NCBI GenBank assembly: GCA_963698735.1
Contig: CAVOSA010000037.1
Span: 62,001-126,000, forward strand
Length of the DNA stretch: 64,000 bases
Direction of reading: 5' to 3'
Origin: RPQJ01 sp963698735
GTDB lineage: Bacteria; Pseudomonadota; Gammaproteobacteria; Steroidobacterales; Steroidobacteraceae
The notes beneath the pieces are model-generated. The model was not told the origin of the DNA, ran no database searches, and saw only the letters and a program-made list of their open reading frames with translations. Both the position numbers and the translations under genes were made by a program. Shown here piece after piece: positions 9,746 to 17,766 of this stretch; within the stretch, counting starts at the first letter, position 1, and every line of letters begins with the position of its first letter.

Positions 9746-9751
9746 AGTATA
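9746..9751 (-). promoter_or_regulatory. Possible -10 element (TATACT) upstream of the HIT gene
   Basis: On the minus strand a TATACT hexamer lies 41-47 bases before the HIT start codon. No convincing -35 hexamer is present at 16-18 bases; instead a GC-rich dyad (CGGGC, loop, GCCCG at 9764-9777) occupies that place. The dyad also lies downstream of dacB and might be its terminator, although no T-tract follows it. Confidence 0.25.
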
Positions 9752-9806
9752 CCGGCGGTCCGGCGGGCCTCCGCCCGTCATTCGACCAAAGGATGAGGCG
9801 GACCGC

Positions 9807-11258
9807 CTACTGGCCAAAGACCCATTGCACGAGGGCCGTCTGGATCGCTTCGCCGCCGCCCTGCGAGGCCGCGGGATGGTTCAGGATCACCACGGCGACG
9901 AAGGTGCGACCGCTCGCCGCGTTGACGAATCCCGCCAGCGCGGCGACGTCCTCGAGCGTGCCGGTCTTCATCCGCAGCCGCCCCTGCATTTCGGGCGCCT
10001 TGAAGCGGCGCTTGAGCGTGCCGTCGGTGGCCGAGAGCGGCAGCGACGCGGCGAACTCAGGCATGTACTGGCTGCGGTGGGCAGCCAGCAGCACGTCGGC
10101 CATCGCGGCGGCACTGATGCGCTCGTTGCGCGACAGTCCCGAGCCGTTCTCCAGCACGAGCCCGGGCGCTGCAATGCCATCCTGCGCCAGGAAGGCCAGG
10201 ATCGCGTCGCGTCCCGCCGACGTCGTCGCCGGACGGCCGGGGTAGCGCTCAGCCCCCATCGTCAGGAACAGCGCGCGCGCCATCGAGTTGCTCGAGTACT
10301 TGTTCACCAGCCGGATGACCTCGGCGAGCGTCAGCGACTCGTACGTGTAGAGCAGGCGCGCATCCGCTGGCAGCGAGCCGAGCCGCATGCCGCCGCCAAT
10401 GGTGCCGCCGGCTTGCTGCCAGAACGTCCGGAACAACCCGTACGCGAAATCCGGCGCCTTCATGACGGCACGCGACACCGAGAACTGGCCGCAGCCCGCC
10501 GCATACCGGCCGCCCAGCGAGATGCGGTTGCCGGTCGGGCCTTCGGGCATCGCCACGACGATGCCGCCCGAACCGCGCTTGCACGGACCGGGATCGAGGC
10601 GCACGTTGTTGTCGATCGCCAGGTTGGCCGGCCAGGGGTTCGCGCTCACGCGCACGGAGCCTGTCGCCGCATCCGGCACGGCGTTGACCGTCACCGTCTG
10701 GAAATTCACGAGCAGCGCATCGGGCAGGACGTTGTAGGTGCGATAGGGCCGGTCGTCGAACGCGGCCCGGTCGTCTCCCTGCGGCGCGAAAAAGCTGTTG
10801 TCGATGATGACGTCGCCCGTGATGCGCAGGACGCCGGCCTGGCGCAACCCGCTCACGAACGCCCACCAGCGCTCGTGCGTCATGAACGGATCCCCGCCGC
10901 CGACGAGCACGAGGTTGCCCTCGAGCACCTGGTCGCGGATGGGGCCGGTCGCGTAGGCGCGGGTCCGCCAGGTATAGGCCGGCCCCAGCGCTTCGAGCGC
11001 CGAATAGGTGGTGACGACCTTCATCGTCGAGGCCGGGTTGCGCGGCACGGTCGAGTTGTAGCTGACGAGCGGCTCGTCGCGGCCCACCTCGCGCACGAAG
11101 ACACTCAGGCTGGCGCCGGGAATCTTCCGTCGCTTCAGGGCCTGTTCGACCTCGGGCGGCAGGTAGTCACGGTCGCGCGCGATCACGGTGCCGGGTGCGG
11201 TCAGGCACGCGGCGGCGAGCAGCCAGTACAGCAGCAGTCGGGTCAACGTGGGGCGCAT
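9807..11258 (-). CDS. dacB: D-alanyl-D-alanine carboxypeptidase/endopeptidase (PBP4 type)
   Basis: This 483-residue class C penicillin-binding protein (peptidase S13) is periplasmic and trims or cleaves peptidoglycan peptide crosslinks. Its three active-site motifs are all present: STMK (SxxK, in NPASTMKVV), SSN (SxN, in KYSSNSMAR) and KTG (in RMKTGTLEDV). The N-terminus MRPTLTRLLLYWLLAAACLT is a signal peptide. The frame is open further upstream, but that part overlaps the start of the divergent DUF502 gene, so the ATG at 11258 is preferred. Confidence 0.93.
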   Translation of the reverse strand: MRPTLTRLLLYWLLAAACLTAPGTVIARDRDYLPPEVEQALKRRKIPGASLSVFVREVGRDEPLVSYNSTVPRNPASTMKVVTTYSALEALGPAYTWRTRAYATGPIRDQVLEGNLVLVGGGDPFMTHERWWAFVSGLRQAGVLRITGDVIIDNSFFAPQGDDRAAFDDRPYRTYNVLPDALLVNFQTVTVNAVPDAATGSVRVSANPWPANLAIDNNVRLDPGPCKRGSGGIVVAMPEGPTGNRISLGGRYAAGCGQFSVSRAVMKAPDFAYGLFRTFWQQAGGTIGGGMRLGSLPADARLLYTYESLTLAEVIRLVNKYSSNSMARALFLTMGAERYPGRPATTSAGRDAILAFLAQDGIAAPGLVLENGSGLSRNERISAAAMADVLLAAHRSQYMPEFAASLPLSATDGTLKRRFKAPEMQGRLRMKTGTLEDVAALAGFVNAASGRTFVAVVILNHPAASQGGGEAIQTALVQWVFGQ

Positions 11259-11355
11259 CGAACTCGGCACCAGGGAATGCCGAATCATAAGCGATGCGGT
11301 GGCGGCGCGCGGCGACGCTGAAGCATACTCAGCGCCCGTCGGAATCAGGAAACGC

Positions 11356-11982
11356 ATGCGCAAGATCTGGAATACGGTGCTGAAGGGGCTGGTGGCGATC
11401 CTGCCGATCGGCCTCACCATCTACGTCATCTACTGGCTCGCGGTCACGGCCGAGCGCTTTTTCTCGAAGGTCCTCAAGGTGGTGGTCCCGGAACCGTACT
11501 ACTGGCCGGGCCTCGGGCTGCTGATCGGACTGCTGGTGCTGTATTTCGTCGGCCTCGCCGTCAACGCCTACTTCGTGAACAGCGCGCTGCGGATGTCAGA
11601 CGCGTTCTTCGCGCGCATCCCGGTCGTCAAGACGATTTACCTCGCGATCCGCGACTTCATGCGGTTCTTCCCGTCGTCGGGCCAGGGCAACGAACTGCGC
11701 CGCGTCGTGCTGCTGCAGTTCGGCCCGGGCAAGGTCATCGGCTTCGTCACCGCGGAATCGGACGAGATGCTCCGGCGTTCGGAGCCCGCGGGCGACGACA
11801 TGGTCGCCGTCTACCTGCCGATGAGCTACATGGTCGGCGGCTACACGATCTTCGTGCCGCGGGGCCTGGTCGAGACCACGTCCCTGTCGGTCGAGGAAGG
11901 CATGCGCATCGCCCTGATGGGCGGTGTGCGCAGCAGTTCGACGCCCGCGGTGCCGCCGGGGGCGTCCTCCGGGAACCGCTGA
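11356..11982 (+). CDS. DUF502 family membrane protein
   Basis: The protein has 208 residues. It starts MRKIWNTVLKGLVAILPIGL and carries two strong membrane segments at about residues 8-32 and 53-75. A conserved soluble part follows, containing RIPVVKTIYLAIRDF and PTSYMVGG-like residues (LPMSYMVGGYTIFVP). This pattern is DUF502, a family found in bacteria and plants (COV-like) with no assigned biochemistry. The stop codon is one base before the TTG start of the next gene, so they are presumably co-translated. Confidence 0.88.
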   Translation: MRKIWNTVLKGLVAILPIGLTIYVIYWLAVTAERFFSKVLKVVVPEPYYWPGLGLLIGLLVLYFVGLAVNAYFVNSALRMSDAFFARIPVVKTIYLAIRDFMRFFPSSGQGNELRRVVLLQFGPGKVIGFVTAESDEMLRRSEPAGDDMVAVYLPMSYMVGGYTIFVPRGLVETTSLSVEEGMRIALMGGVRSSSTPAVPPGASSGNR

Positions 11983-11983
11983 C

Positions 11984-12640
11984 TTGCAGGCCGTCATCAT
12001 CCCGGTGACCCCGTTCGCCCAGAACTGCTCGCTGGTCTGGTGCCCGCGCACGCTCGAAGGGGCCGTGATCGACCCGGGCGGCGACCTCGACAAAGTGCTG
12101 GCCGCAGTAAAGAAGCACGGCGTGACGCTGAAGAAGATCCTGCTCACGCACGCGCACATCGACCACGCGGGTGGCACGGCCCAGCTTGCACGCGAACAGA
12201 ACCTGCCCATCATCGGCCCGCACCCCGGCGACCAGTTCTGGATCGACGGCATCGCCGAGCAGGGCCGCATGTTCGGGTTTGGCCAATGCGAAAGCTTCGT
12301 GCCCGACCAGTGGCTCGACCAGGGCGACAAGGTGAGCGTGGGCGACGTCGAGTTCGACGTGTTGCACTGCCCCGGCCATACGCCGGGGCACGTGGTGTTT
12401 CACTCAGCCGGGGACCGCATTGCCTTCGTCGGCGACGTGCTGTTTGCGGGTTCGATCGGCCGCACCGATTTTCCGGGCGGCGACTACGACACGCTGATCC
12501 GCTCGATCCGCGAGCGGCTGTTCACGCTCGGCGACGACGTACGCTTCGTGCCCGGGCACGGGCCGATGTCGTCGTTCGGGGATGAGCGGCGCACGAATCC
12601 GTTCGTGAGCGATGCGGCCGTGGGAGCTGGGCGCGGCTGA
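11984..12640 (+). CDS. MBL-fold metallohydrolase (YcbL / glyoxalase II-like)
   Basis: This is a single-domain metallo-beta-lactamase-fold hydrolase of 218 residues. The metal ligands are in THAHIDH, in the His of CPGHTPGH, in the Asp of GDVLFAG and in the His of VPGHGP. Small family members of this type (YcbL, glyoxalase II type II) hydrolyse thioesters such as S-lactoylglutathione; the substrate here is not determined. The start is taken as the TTG at 11984, directly after the DUF502 stop, because it gives the usual short beta-strand before FAQNCSL; a GTG at 12005 is possible. Confidence 0.9.
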   Translation: MQAVIIPVTPFAQNCSLVWCPRTLEGAVIDPGGDLDKVLAAVKKHGVTLKKILLTHAHIDHAGGTAQLAREQNLPIIGPHPGDQFWIDGIAEQGRMFGFGQCESFVPDQWLDQGDKVSVGDVEFDVLHCPGHTPGHVVFHSAGDRIAFVGDVLFAGSIGRTDFPGGDYDTLIRSIRERLFTLGDDVRFVPGHGPMSSFGDERRTNPFVSDAAVGAGRG

Positions 12641-12642
12641 GC

Positions 12643-13029
12643 TCAGCTGCGGTCAGTCTTGCGGCGTGCGCGACCTTGCTCTGTACGCTGCTCGGCTTCA
12701 TGCCAGCCGTCGATCGCGACACCGATCTCGCGCGCGCGGCGCGGTCCGCTACGACGGTCGTCGTAGTGCTGGTAATGACAGGTGCAGGTCTCGCGCGAGC
12801 AGTTCTTGAGCGGCAAGGGCGGGGCGTCACGCGACAGGAACCGCTGGCCCTGCAGGGCGCGCGCCCGCTGGCAGCATGGGTTCCCGGGCTGGATGGAAAC
12901 CGCGTGATACGCCTGCGGCGGCTTCGCCCCTGGCTTTTCCGGCTTGTCCGGCCTGGTCGGCTTGGCAGTGGCCGCGGGCTTGGCGCGGTCAAACATGCCC
13001 AGGGCGCGATCGAAGAAATTGGATGCCAC
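12643..13029 (-). CDS. Conserved cysteine-containing small protein
   Basis: The predicted product has 128 residues. A lysine/proline-rich linker follows an N-terminal helix (NFFDRALGMFDRAKP). The conserved block has PCC, then CSRETCTCHYQHYDDRRSG, ending in arginine-rich sequence. I recall similar C-x3-C-x-C-x-Y/R-x-H-x-DRR blocks in short uncharacterised proteobacterial proteins; the cysteines and histidine suggest metal binding, which is inference. The GTG at 13029 is chosen because AAGGA stands 6 bases upstream. The gene converges with the MBL gene, two bases apart. Confidence 0.65.
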   Translation of the reverse strand: MASNFFDRALGMFDRAKPAATAKPTRPDKPEKPGAKPPQAYHAVSIQPGNPCCQRARALQGQRFLSRDAPPLPLKNCSRETCTCHYQHYDDRRSGPRRAREIGVAIDGWHEAEQRTEQGRARRKTDRS

Positions 13030-13163
13030 GACAGTTCCTTGCAGACTGGCGGGAAGGCTAACCATGCCGGCTACCCCGGCGCTGTGATCTGGTTCGCAGA
13101 AACCGACTTGCCCGCCCCGGCAGGGAAGCCGACACTTTCGGCCTGACCGGACGAGACTCCTGC

Positions 13164-15293
13164 ATGCCCCCGACCCTGGAACCCCGCCGCCCGCGCGTCC
13201 CGCGCCTCTCCGAACTGCCGTTCCACTCGATTTACCGGCACGGGTTCGTGCGCGTCGCCGTGGCCACGCCGCGGGTCGAAGTGGCGTCTCCCGCGTTCAA
13301 CGTCGCTGAAACGGTCAAGATTGCACGCGAAGCAGCCGCCCATCAGGCCGTGCTGGTGGTGTTCCCTGAGCTCGGCCTGTCCGCCTACTCGAACGAGGAC
13401 CTGTTCCAGCAGGACGCCCTGCTCGACGCCTCGCTGCGGGCGCTCGGGACCCTGGTCGAGGCCAGCCACGAGCTGGCCATCACCTGCGCCGTGGGGATTC
13501 CCTTGCGGGTGGACAACCGGCTGTTCAATTGCGCGGTGCTGGTCCGCCGCGGGGAACTGCTGGGAGCCGTGCCGAAGAGCTACCTGCCGAATTACCGCGA
13601 GTTTTACGAGAAAAGGCAGTTCGCACCGGCTTCGCAGGCGCTTTCGACCTCGATCCGGCTGCTGGGACAGACGGTGCCATTCGGGCCGAAGCTGTTGTTC
13701 GAGGCCACGAACGTGCCGGGGTTCGTGCTGGGCCTCGAGCTGTGTGAAGACGTCTGGGCACCGCTGCCGCCGAGTACGCTCGCGGCACTCGCCGGAGCCA
13801 CGGTGATCGCTAACCTGTCGGCGAGCGATGCCACGGTCGGCAAGGCGGACTACCGCCGGCTGCTCTGCTCTTCGCAATCCGCAAAGTGCGTGGCCGGCTA
13901 CCTGTATTCCGCCGCGGGTCCCGGCGAATCGACGACCGACCTCGCCTGGGACGGCCACGCGCTCGTCTACGAAAACGGCGAACGGCTGGCCGAGTCGTCG
14001 CGCTTCCCGCTGCAGGGCGGATTCGTCACCGCGGACCTCGACCTTGACCACCTGCGCCAGGAGCGCATGCGCTGGACCACGTTCGGCGATTGCGTGCAGG
14101 CGAATCGCGGACAGCTCGAGGGGTATCGCCGGATCGAGTTCGAGCTGGACCTGCCAGCCGATCGCGTGCGGCTCGATCGCCGCATCGAGCGGTTTCCGTA
14201 CGTGCCCTCGGACCATGCGCGTCGCGACGAACGGTGCGCCGAGGTCTACGACATCCAGGTCGAGGCACTGCGCAAGCGGCTCGCGGCGACCGGAATCAAG
14301 CGCGTCGTGATCGGCATCTCGGGCGGGCTCGACTCGACCCAGACCGCGCTCGTCGCCGTGCGCGCGTTCGACCGGCTCGGCTACCCACGCACCAACATTC
14401 TCGGCTACACGTTGCCGGGATTCGGCACCAGCCGGCAGACGTTCGACAACGCACACGCGCTCATGCGGGCGCTCGGCATCACGGCGTCGGAGATCGACAT
14501 CCGGCCTTCGGCGGAATTGATGCTGCAGCACATCGGCCACCCGGCGGCGGCCGGCGAGCCGGTCTACGACATCACCTACGAGAACGTGCAGGCTGGCGAG
14601 CGCACGTCGCACCTGTTCCGCCTCGCCAACCTGAACAACGCGATCGTGCTCGGCACCGGCGACCTGTCGGAACTCGCGCTCGGCTTCACGACGTACGGCG
14701 TCGGCGACCACATGTCGCACTACAACGTGAACGCGTCGGTGCCGAAGACACTGATCCGCCACCTGATCCGCTGGCTGATCAGCGCGCGGCAGTTCGACGC
14801 CGCGACGCTCGACGTCCTGGCACGCATCGCCGACACCCCGATCTCCCCGGAGCTGGTGCCGGGCGCCGGCGACAGGCCGGAGCAATCCTCCGAAGCTGTC
14901 GTCGGTCCGTACGAACTGCAGGATTTCCACCTCTATTACATCAGCCGCTTCGGCTATCGGCCGAGCAAGGTGGCGTACCTCGCGCATTGCGCCTGGGGCG
15001 ACGCAAGCACCGGGGCCTGGCCGGACACCGTGCCGGTGACGGAGCGCCGCTCCTACGACCTCGCGACGATCACAGGGTGGCTCGAAGTGTTCCTGCGCCG
15101 CTTCTTCCAGGGCAGCCAGTTCAAGCGCTCGGCCATGCCGAACGGGCCGAAGGTGGGCTCGGGAGGATCGCTCTCCCCGCGCGGCGATTGGCGCGCGCCG
15201 AGCGACTCGCCGGCAACCGTCTGGCTCGAGGAACTGCACGCCAACGTGCCGGCCTCGGCACGGCCGAAGTCACGTAGCTCGCGGCGGCGCTAG
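13164..15293 (+). CDS. nadE: Glutamine-dependent NAD(+) synthase
   Basis: This 709-residue two-domain enzyme converts deamido-NAD to NAD, the last step of NAD synthesis. The N-terminal nitrilase-fold glutaminase has its triad: Glu in FPELGLSAY, Lys in PKSYLPNY and Cys in LELCEDVW. The C-terminal synthetase has the ATP-pyrophosphatase loop SGGLDST near residue 390 and the NAD-site residues in YENVQAGERT and TGDLSELALG. Ammonia is expected to pass between the domains through a tunnel, as in characterised homologues. Length is typical of the long glutamine-dependent form. Confidence 0.96.
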   Translation: MPPTLEPRRPRVPRLSELPFHSIYRHGFVRVAVATPRVEVASPAFNVAETVKIAREAAAHQAVLVVFPELGLSAYSNEDLFQQDALLDASLRALGTLVEASHELAITCAVGIPLRVDNRLFNCAVLVRRGELLGAVPKSYLPNYREFYEKRQFAPASQALSTSIRLLGQTVPFGPKLLFEATNVPGFVLGLELCEDVWAPLPPSTLAALAGATVIANLSASDATVGKADYRRLLCSSQSAKCVAGYLYSAAGPGESTTDLAWDGHALVYENGERLAESSRFPLQGGFVTADLDLDHLRQERMRWTTFGDCVQANRGQLEGYRRIEFELDLPADRVRLDRRIERFPYVPSDHARRDERCAEVYDIQVEALRKRLAATGIKRVVIGISGGLDSTQTALVAVRAFDRLGYPRTNILGYTLPGFGTSRQTFDNAHALMRALGITASEIDIRPSAELMLQHIGHPAAAGEPVYDITYENVQAGERTSHLFRLANLNNAIVLGTGDLSELALGFTTYGVGDHMSHYNVNASVPKTLIRHLIRWLISARQFDAATLDVLARIADTPISPELVPGAGDRPEQSSEAVVGPYELQDFHLYYISRFGYRPSKVAYLAHCAWGDASTGAWPDTVPVTERRSYDLATITGWLEVFLRRFFQGSQFKRSAMPNGPKVGSGGSLSPRGDWRAPSDSPATVWLEELHANVPASARPKSRSSRRR

Positions 15294-15328
15294 CGGCATC
15301 ACTCGGCCCCCGCCCGCATTTCTACAGC

Positions 15329-15357
15329 CGCGCAGTAGGAATAGCTCCCCCTGCGCG
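15329..15357. promoter_or_regulatory. Inverted repeat upstream of the Memo-like gene
   Basis: CGCGCAG at 15329-15335 and its complement CTGCGCG at 15351-15357 are separated by 15 bases and lie about 80 bases before the Memo-like start. It could be an operator or a weak terminator for nadE; there is no T-tract. The assignment is tentative. Confidence 0.25.
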
Positions 15358-15438
15358 TCCGTATTCGTACGATTGGTGATGGAGGGACAGCGGCGGGATA
15401 GTCCCTGCACGCGCGCGTCGTGCGCGCAGGGTAGTGTC

Positions 15439-16257
15439 GTGCTGGCTCCCGGCAAGGATCAAGACAGCGTCCGTCCGTCTTCGGCGGCGGGACTCTATTA
15501 CCCCAAGGATGTGGCGGGCCTGCGTCGCGCGCTCGCGACCCTGCTCGGCAGCGGCGTGCAGGCGATGCCCCGGCTGCCCAAGGCGCTCATCGTGCCGCAC
15601 GCAGGTTACGCGTACTCGGGCGAGATTGCGGCTTCCGCGTTCCGGATGCTCGCAGGCGAAGCGGCCGCGTCGATCCGCCACGTCGTGCTGCTGGGCCCGA
15701 GCCACCGCGTGAAGACGCGGGGACTGGCGATGCCCTCGTGCAGCCACTTCGCCACGCCATTCGGCGAGGTGCGCATCAACGACGCGGCGCGCCAGCGGTT
15801 GCGGGAACTCGGCCTTGCCGGCATCGCCGACCCTCCGCACGCGCTCGAGCACTCGCTCGAGGTGCAGGTTCCGTTCCTGCAGGTCGTCCTGGATGATTTC
15901 GACCTGCTGCCGATCGCCGTGGGACTCGCGCCGCCCGAGCAGGTCGGCCGCGCCCTGGAGGCCGTCTGGGGCGGACCGGAGACGCTGATCGTCGTGAGCT
16001 CCGACCTCAGTCATCACCACACCCACGCCGAGGCGCAGGGGCTCGACCTGCAGACCTCACGCCTGATCCTGGAGCGTCGCAGCGACCTGTCGGCAGCGCA
16101 GGCCTGCGGCGCGGACAGCATCAACGGGCTGATGGAAGTCGCACGTCACCGCGGCCTCGACGTGCAGTTGCTCGATCGTCGGACCTCGGGCGATACCGCC
16201 GGCGACAGCCAGCGCGTCGTGGGGTACGCGAGCTTCGCGCTCTTCGCGCCTGGCTGA
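15439..16257 (+). CDS. Memo-like protein (AmmeMemoRadiSam system protein B)
   Basis: A dioxygenase-fold protein of the Memo family. The metal-site residues known from human MEMO1 are matched: His in PHAGYAYSG, His in EHSLEVQVPF, the SSDLSHH element, and the Cys in QACGADSI. In many bacteria it accompanies an AMMECR1-like protein and a radical SAM protein, but neither is present here. The GTG at 15439 is taken as start because AGGG precedes it and the family begins just before the AGLYYP motif; the frame is open back to an ATG at 15379. Confidence 0.85.
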   Translation: MLAPGKDQDSVRPSSAAGLYYPKDVAGLRRALATLLGSGVQAMPRLPKALIVPHAGYAYSGEIAASAFRMLAGEAAASIRHVVLLGPSHRVKTRGLAMPSCSHFATPFGEVRINDAARQRLRELGLAGIADPPHALEHSLEVQVPFLQVVLDDFDLLPIAVGLAPPEQVGRALEAVWGGPETLIVVSSDLSHHHTHAEAQGLDLQTSRLILERRSDLSAAQACGADSINGLMEVARHRGLDVQLLDRRTSGDTAGDSQRVVGYASFALFAPG

Positions 16258-16300
16258 CGGCCGCCGAATCCGGCCCGGCCGGGCAGTCGAACCGTGGTGC

Positions 16301-16660
16301 ATGACCGGCCGCACCATCCTCAAACTGCTGTTCTCGGCAATCCTCGTCGTAATGCTCGTCGTCACCGTGCAGGCCAGCCTGCACCAGGCTGTCTGGGACT
16401 GGGGCGGCCTTGCCAGCGAGCCAGATCGCTGGTGGACGCTCGCAACGCTCGCGGACGCCTACTGTGGCTTCCTGACGTTCTACGCCTGGGTGTTCTACAA
16501 GGAGCGCGGCTGGGGTCGCCGCATCGCCTGGTTTGCCGCGATCATGCTGCTCGGCAACTTGGCGATGGCCACGTACGTGCTGCTGCAGTTGTCGAAGCTC
16601 CGCGACGACGAACCACTCGAGCACATGTTGTTGCGCGCACCCGTTAATGCCCGCCGCTGA
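16301..16660 (+). CDS. DUF1475 family small membrane protein
   Basis: A 119-residue membrane protein with helices at about residues 7-26 and 76-98, and an aromatic middle part (YCGFLTFYAWVFYKERGWG) that matches what I know of DUF1475. Function is unknown. It ends nine bases before the methyltransferase start and is probably co-transcribed with it. Confidence 0.8.
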   Translation: MTGRTILKLLFSAILVVMLVVTVQASLHQAVWDWGGLASEPDRWWTLATLADAYCGFLTFYAWVFYKERGWGRRIAWFAAIMLLGNLAMATYVLLQLSKLRDDEPLEHMLLRAPVNARR

Positions 16661-16669
16661 GACTACGCC

Positions 16670-17726
16670 ATGCCGTCGCTTGCGCTGAACCTGCTCGAGC
16701 GGGACCTGCTGCCCGACTTCCTGATCCGCTTCGGCATCCGCCGGCTGCTCGCCGAACGCCTGCGCGAGGAGCGCAAGGACAACGCCGAGGCGCAGCAGGC
16801 GCACCTGATGCGCCTGGTCGACACGCCTGCGCGAGAGCCCGGTCGCGATCGCCACGCGCGAGGCCAACGAGCAGCACTACGAAGTGCCCAGCGCGTTCTT
16901 CGAAAAGGTTCTCGGCCGGCACCTCAAGTACTCCTCGTGCTACTACCGTCAGGACGTCACGGGCCTCGACCAGGCGGAAGCGGCGATGCTCGAGCTCACC
17001 TGCGCGCGGGCACGCCTGCGGGACGGCGAGGACATCCTCGAACTCGGCTGCGGCTGGGGCTCGTTGACGCTCTGGATGGCGGCGCACTATCCCGCTGCCC
17101 GCATCACGGCCGTCTCCAATTCACGCACGCAGAAGCAGTTCATCGACGCGCGCGCGGCCGAACGCGGGCTGCGCAACGTCGAGGTCATCACCTGCGACGC
17201 GAACGTGCTCGATTTCCCAGCGGACCGGCGCTTCGATCGCGTGGTCTCGGTGGAGATGTTCGAGCACATGCGAAACTACGAGACCCTGCTGCGCCGGATC
17301 GCGGGCTGGATGCGCGAGGATGCCACGCTGTTCGTGCACATCTTCACGCACAGGGAATTCGCCTATCCGTTCGAGGTGAAGGGCTCGGGGGACGGGCCCG
17401 GCGACTGGATGTCGCGTCACTTCTTCACGGGCGGCATCATGCCCAGCGACGACCTGCTGCTGTATTTCCAGTCCGACCTGCAGCTGCGGGAGCACTGGCA
17501 CGTGCCGGGCGTGCACTACCAGAAGACGTCGGAAGCCTGGCTCGCGAACATGGACCGGCGGCGGGCCGAGATCATGCCGCTGTTCGAAGCCACCTACGGC
17601 AAGGGCGAAGCACGCAAGTGGTGGGTCTACTGGCGAGTGTTCTTCATGTCCTGCGCGGAGCTGTGGGGCTACGGGGGCGGCGAGGAATGGCTGGTCTCGC
17701 ACTACCTGTTCCAGCGGCGCCGCTGA
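16670..17726 (+). CDS. SAM-dependent methyltransferase, cyclopropane-fatty-acid synthase family, with +1 frameshift
   Basis: Two frames together encode one protein of about 351 residues. The first runs from ATG 16670 to LMRLVDT. The second, shifted by one base, continues with LRESPVAIATREANEQHYEV and then the core. The SAM motif is ILELGCGWGSLTLW, followed by the family motif VEMFEHM. The shift lies in 16820-16829, where one extra base stands in the GACACGCCTG stretch. Enzymes of this group methylate or cyclopropanate lipid acyl chains, but the exact reaction is not clear. The reading frame damage is either a sequencing/assembly error or a recent mutation, since both halves remain well conserved. 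Confidence 0.8.
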
Positions 17727-17766
17727 CCGATTGCAAGCTGCGCCGCCTGCGTGTCAGTCTGGCAAG

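Noticed and set aside
9764..9777. GC-rich dyad between dacB and HIT as an intrinsic terminator
   Set aside because: There is a short stem but no T-tract on the dacB side, and it overlaps the region where a HIT -35 element would be.
13071..15239. A 722-codon minus-strand frame opposite nadE
   Set aside because: The plus strand encodes all NAD synthase motifs; the minus frame is Arg/His-rich with no domain, a shadow.
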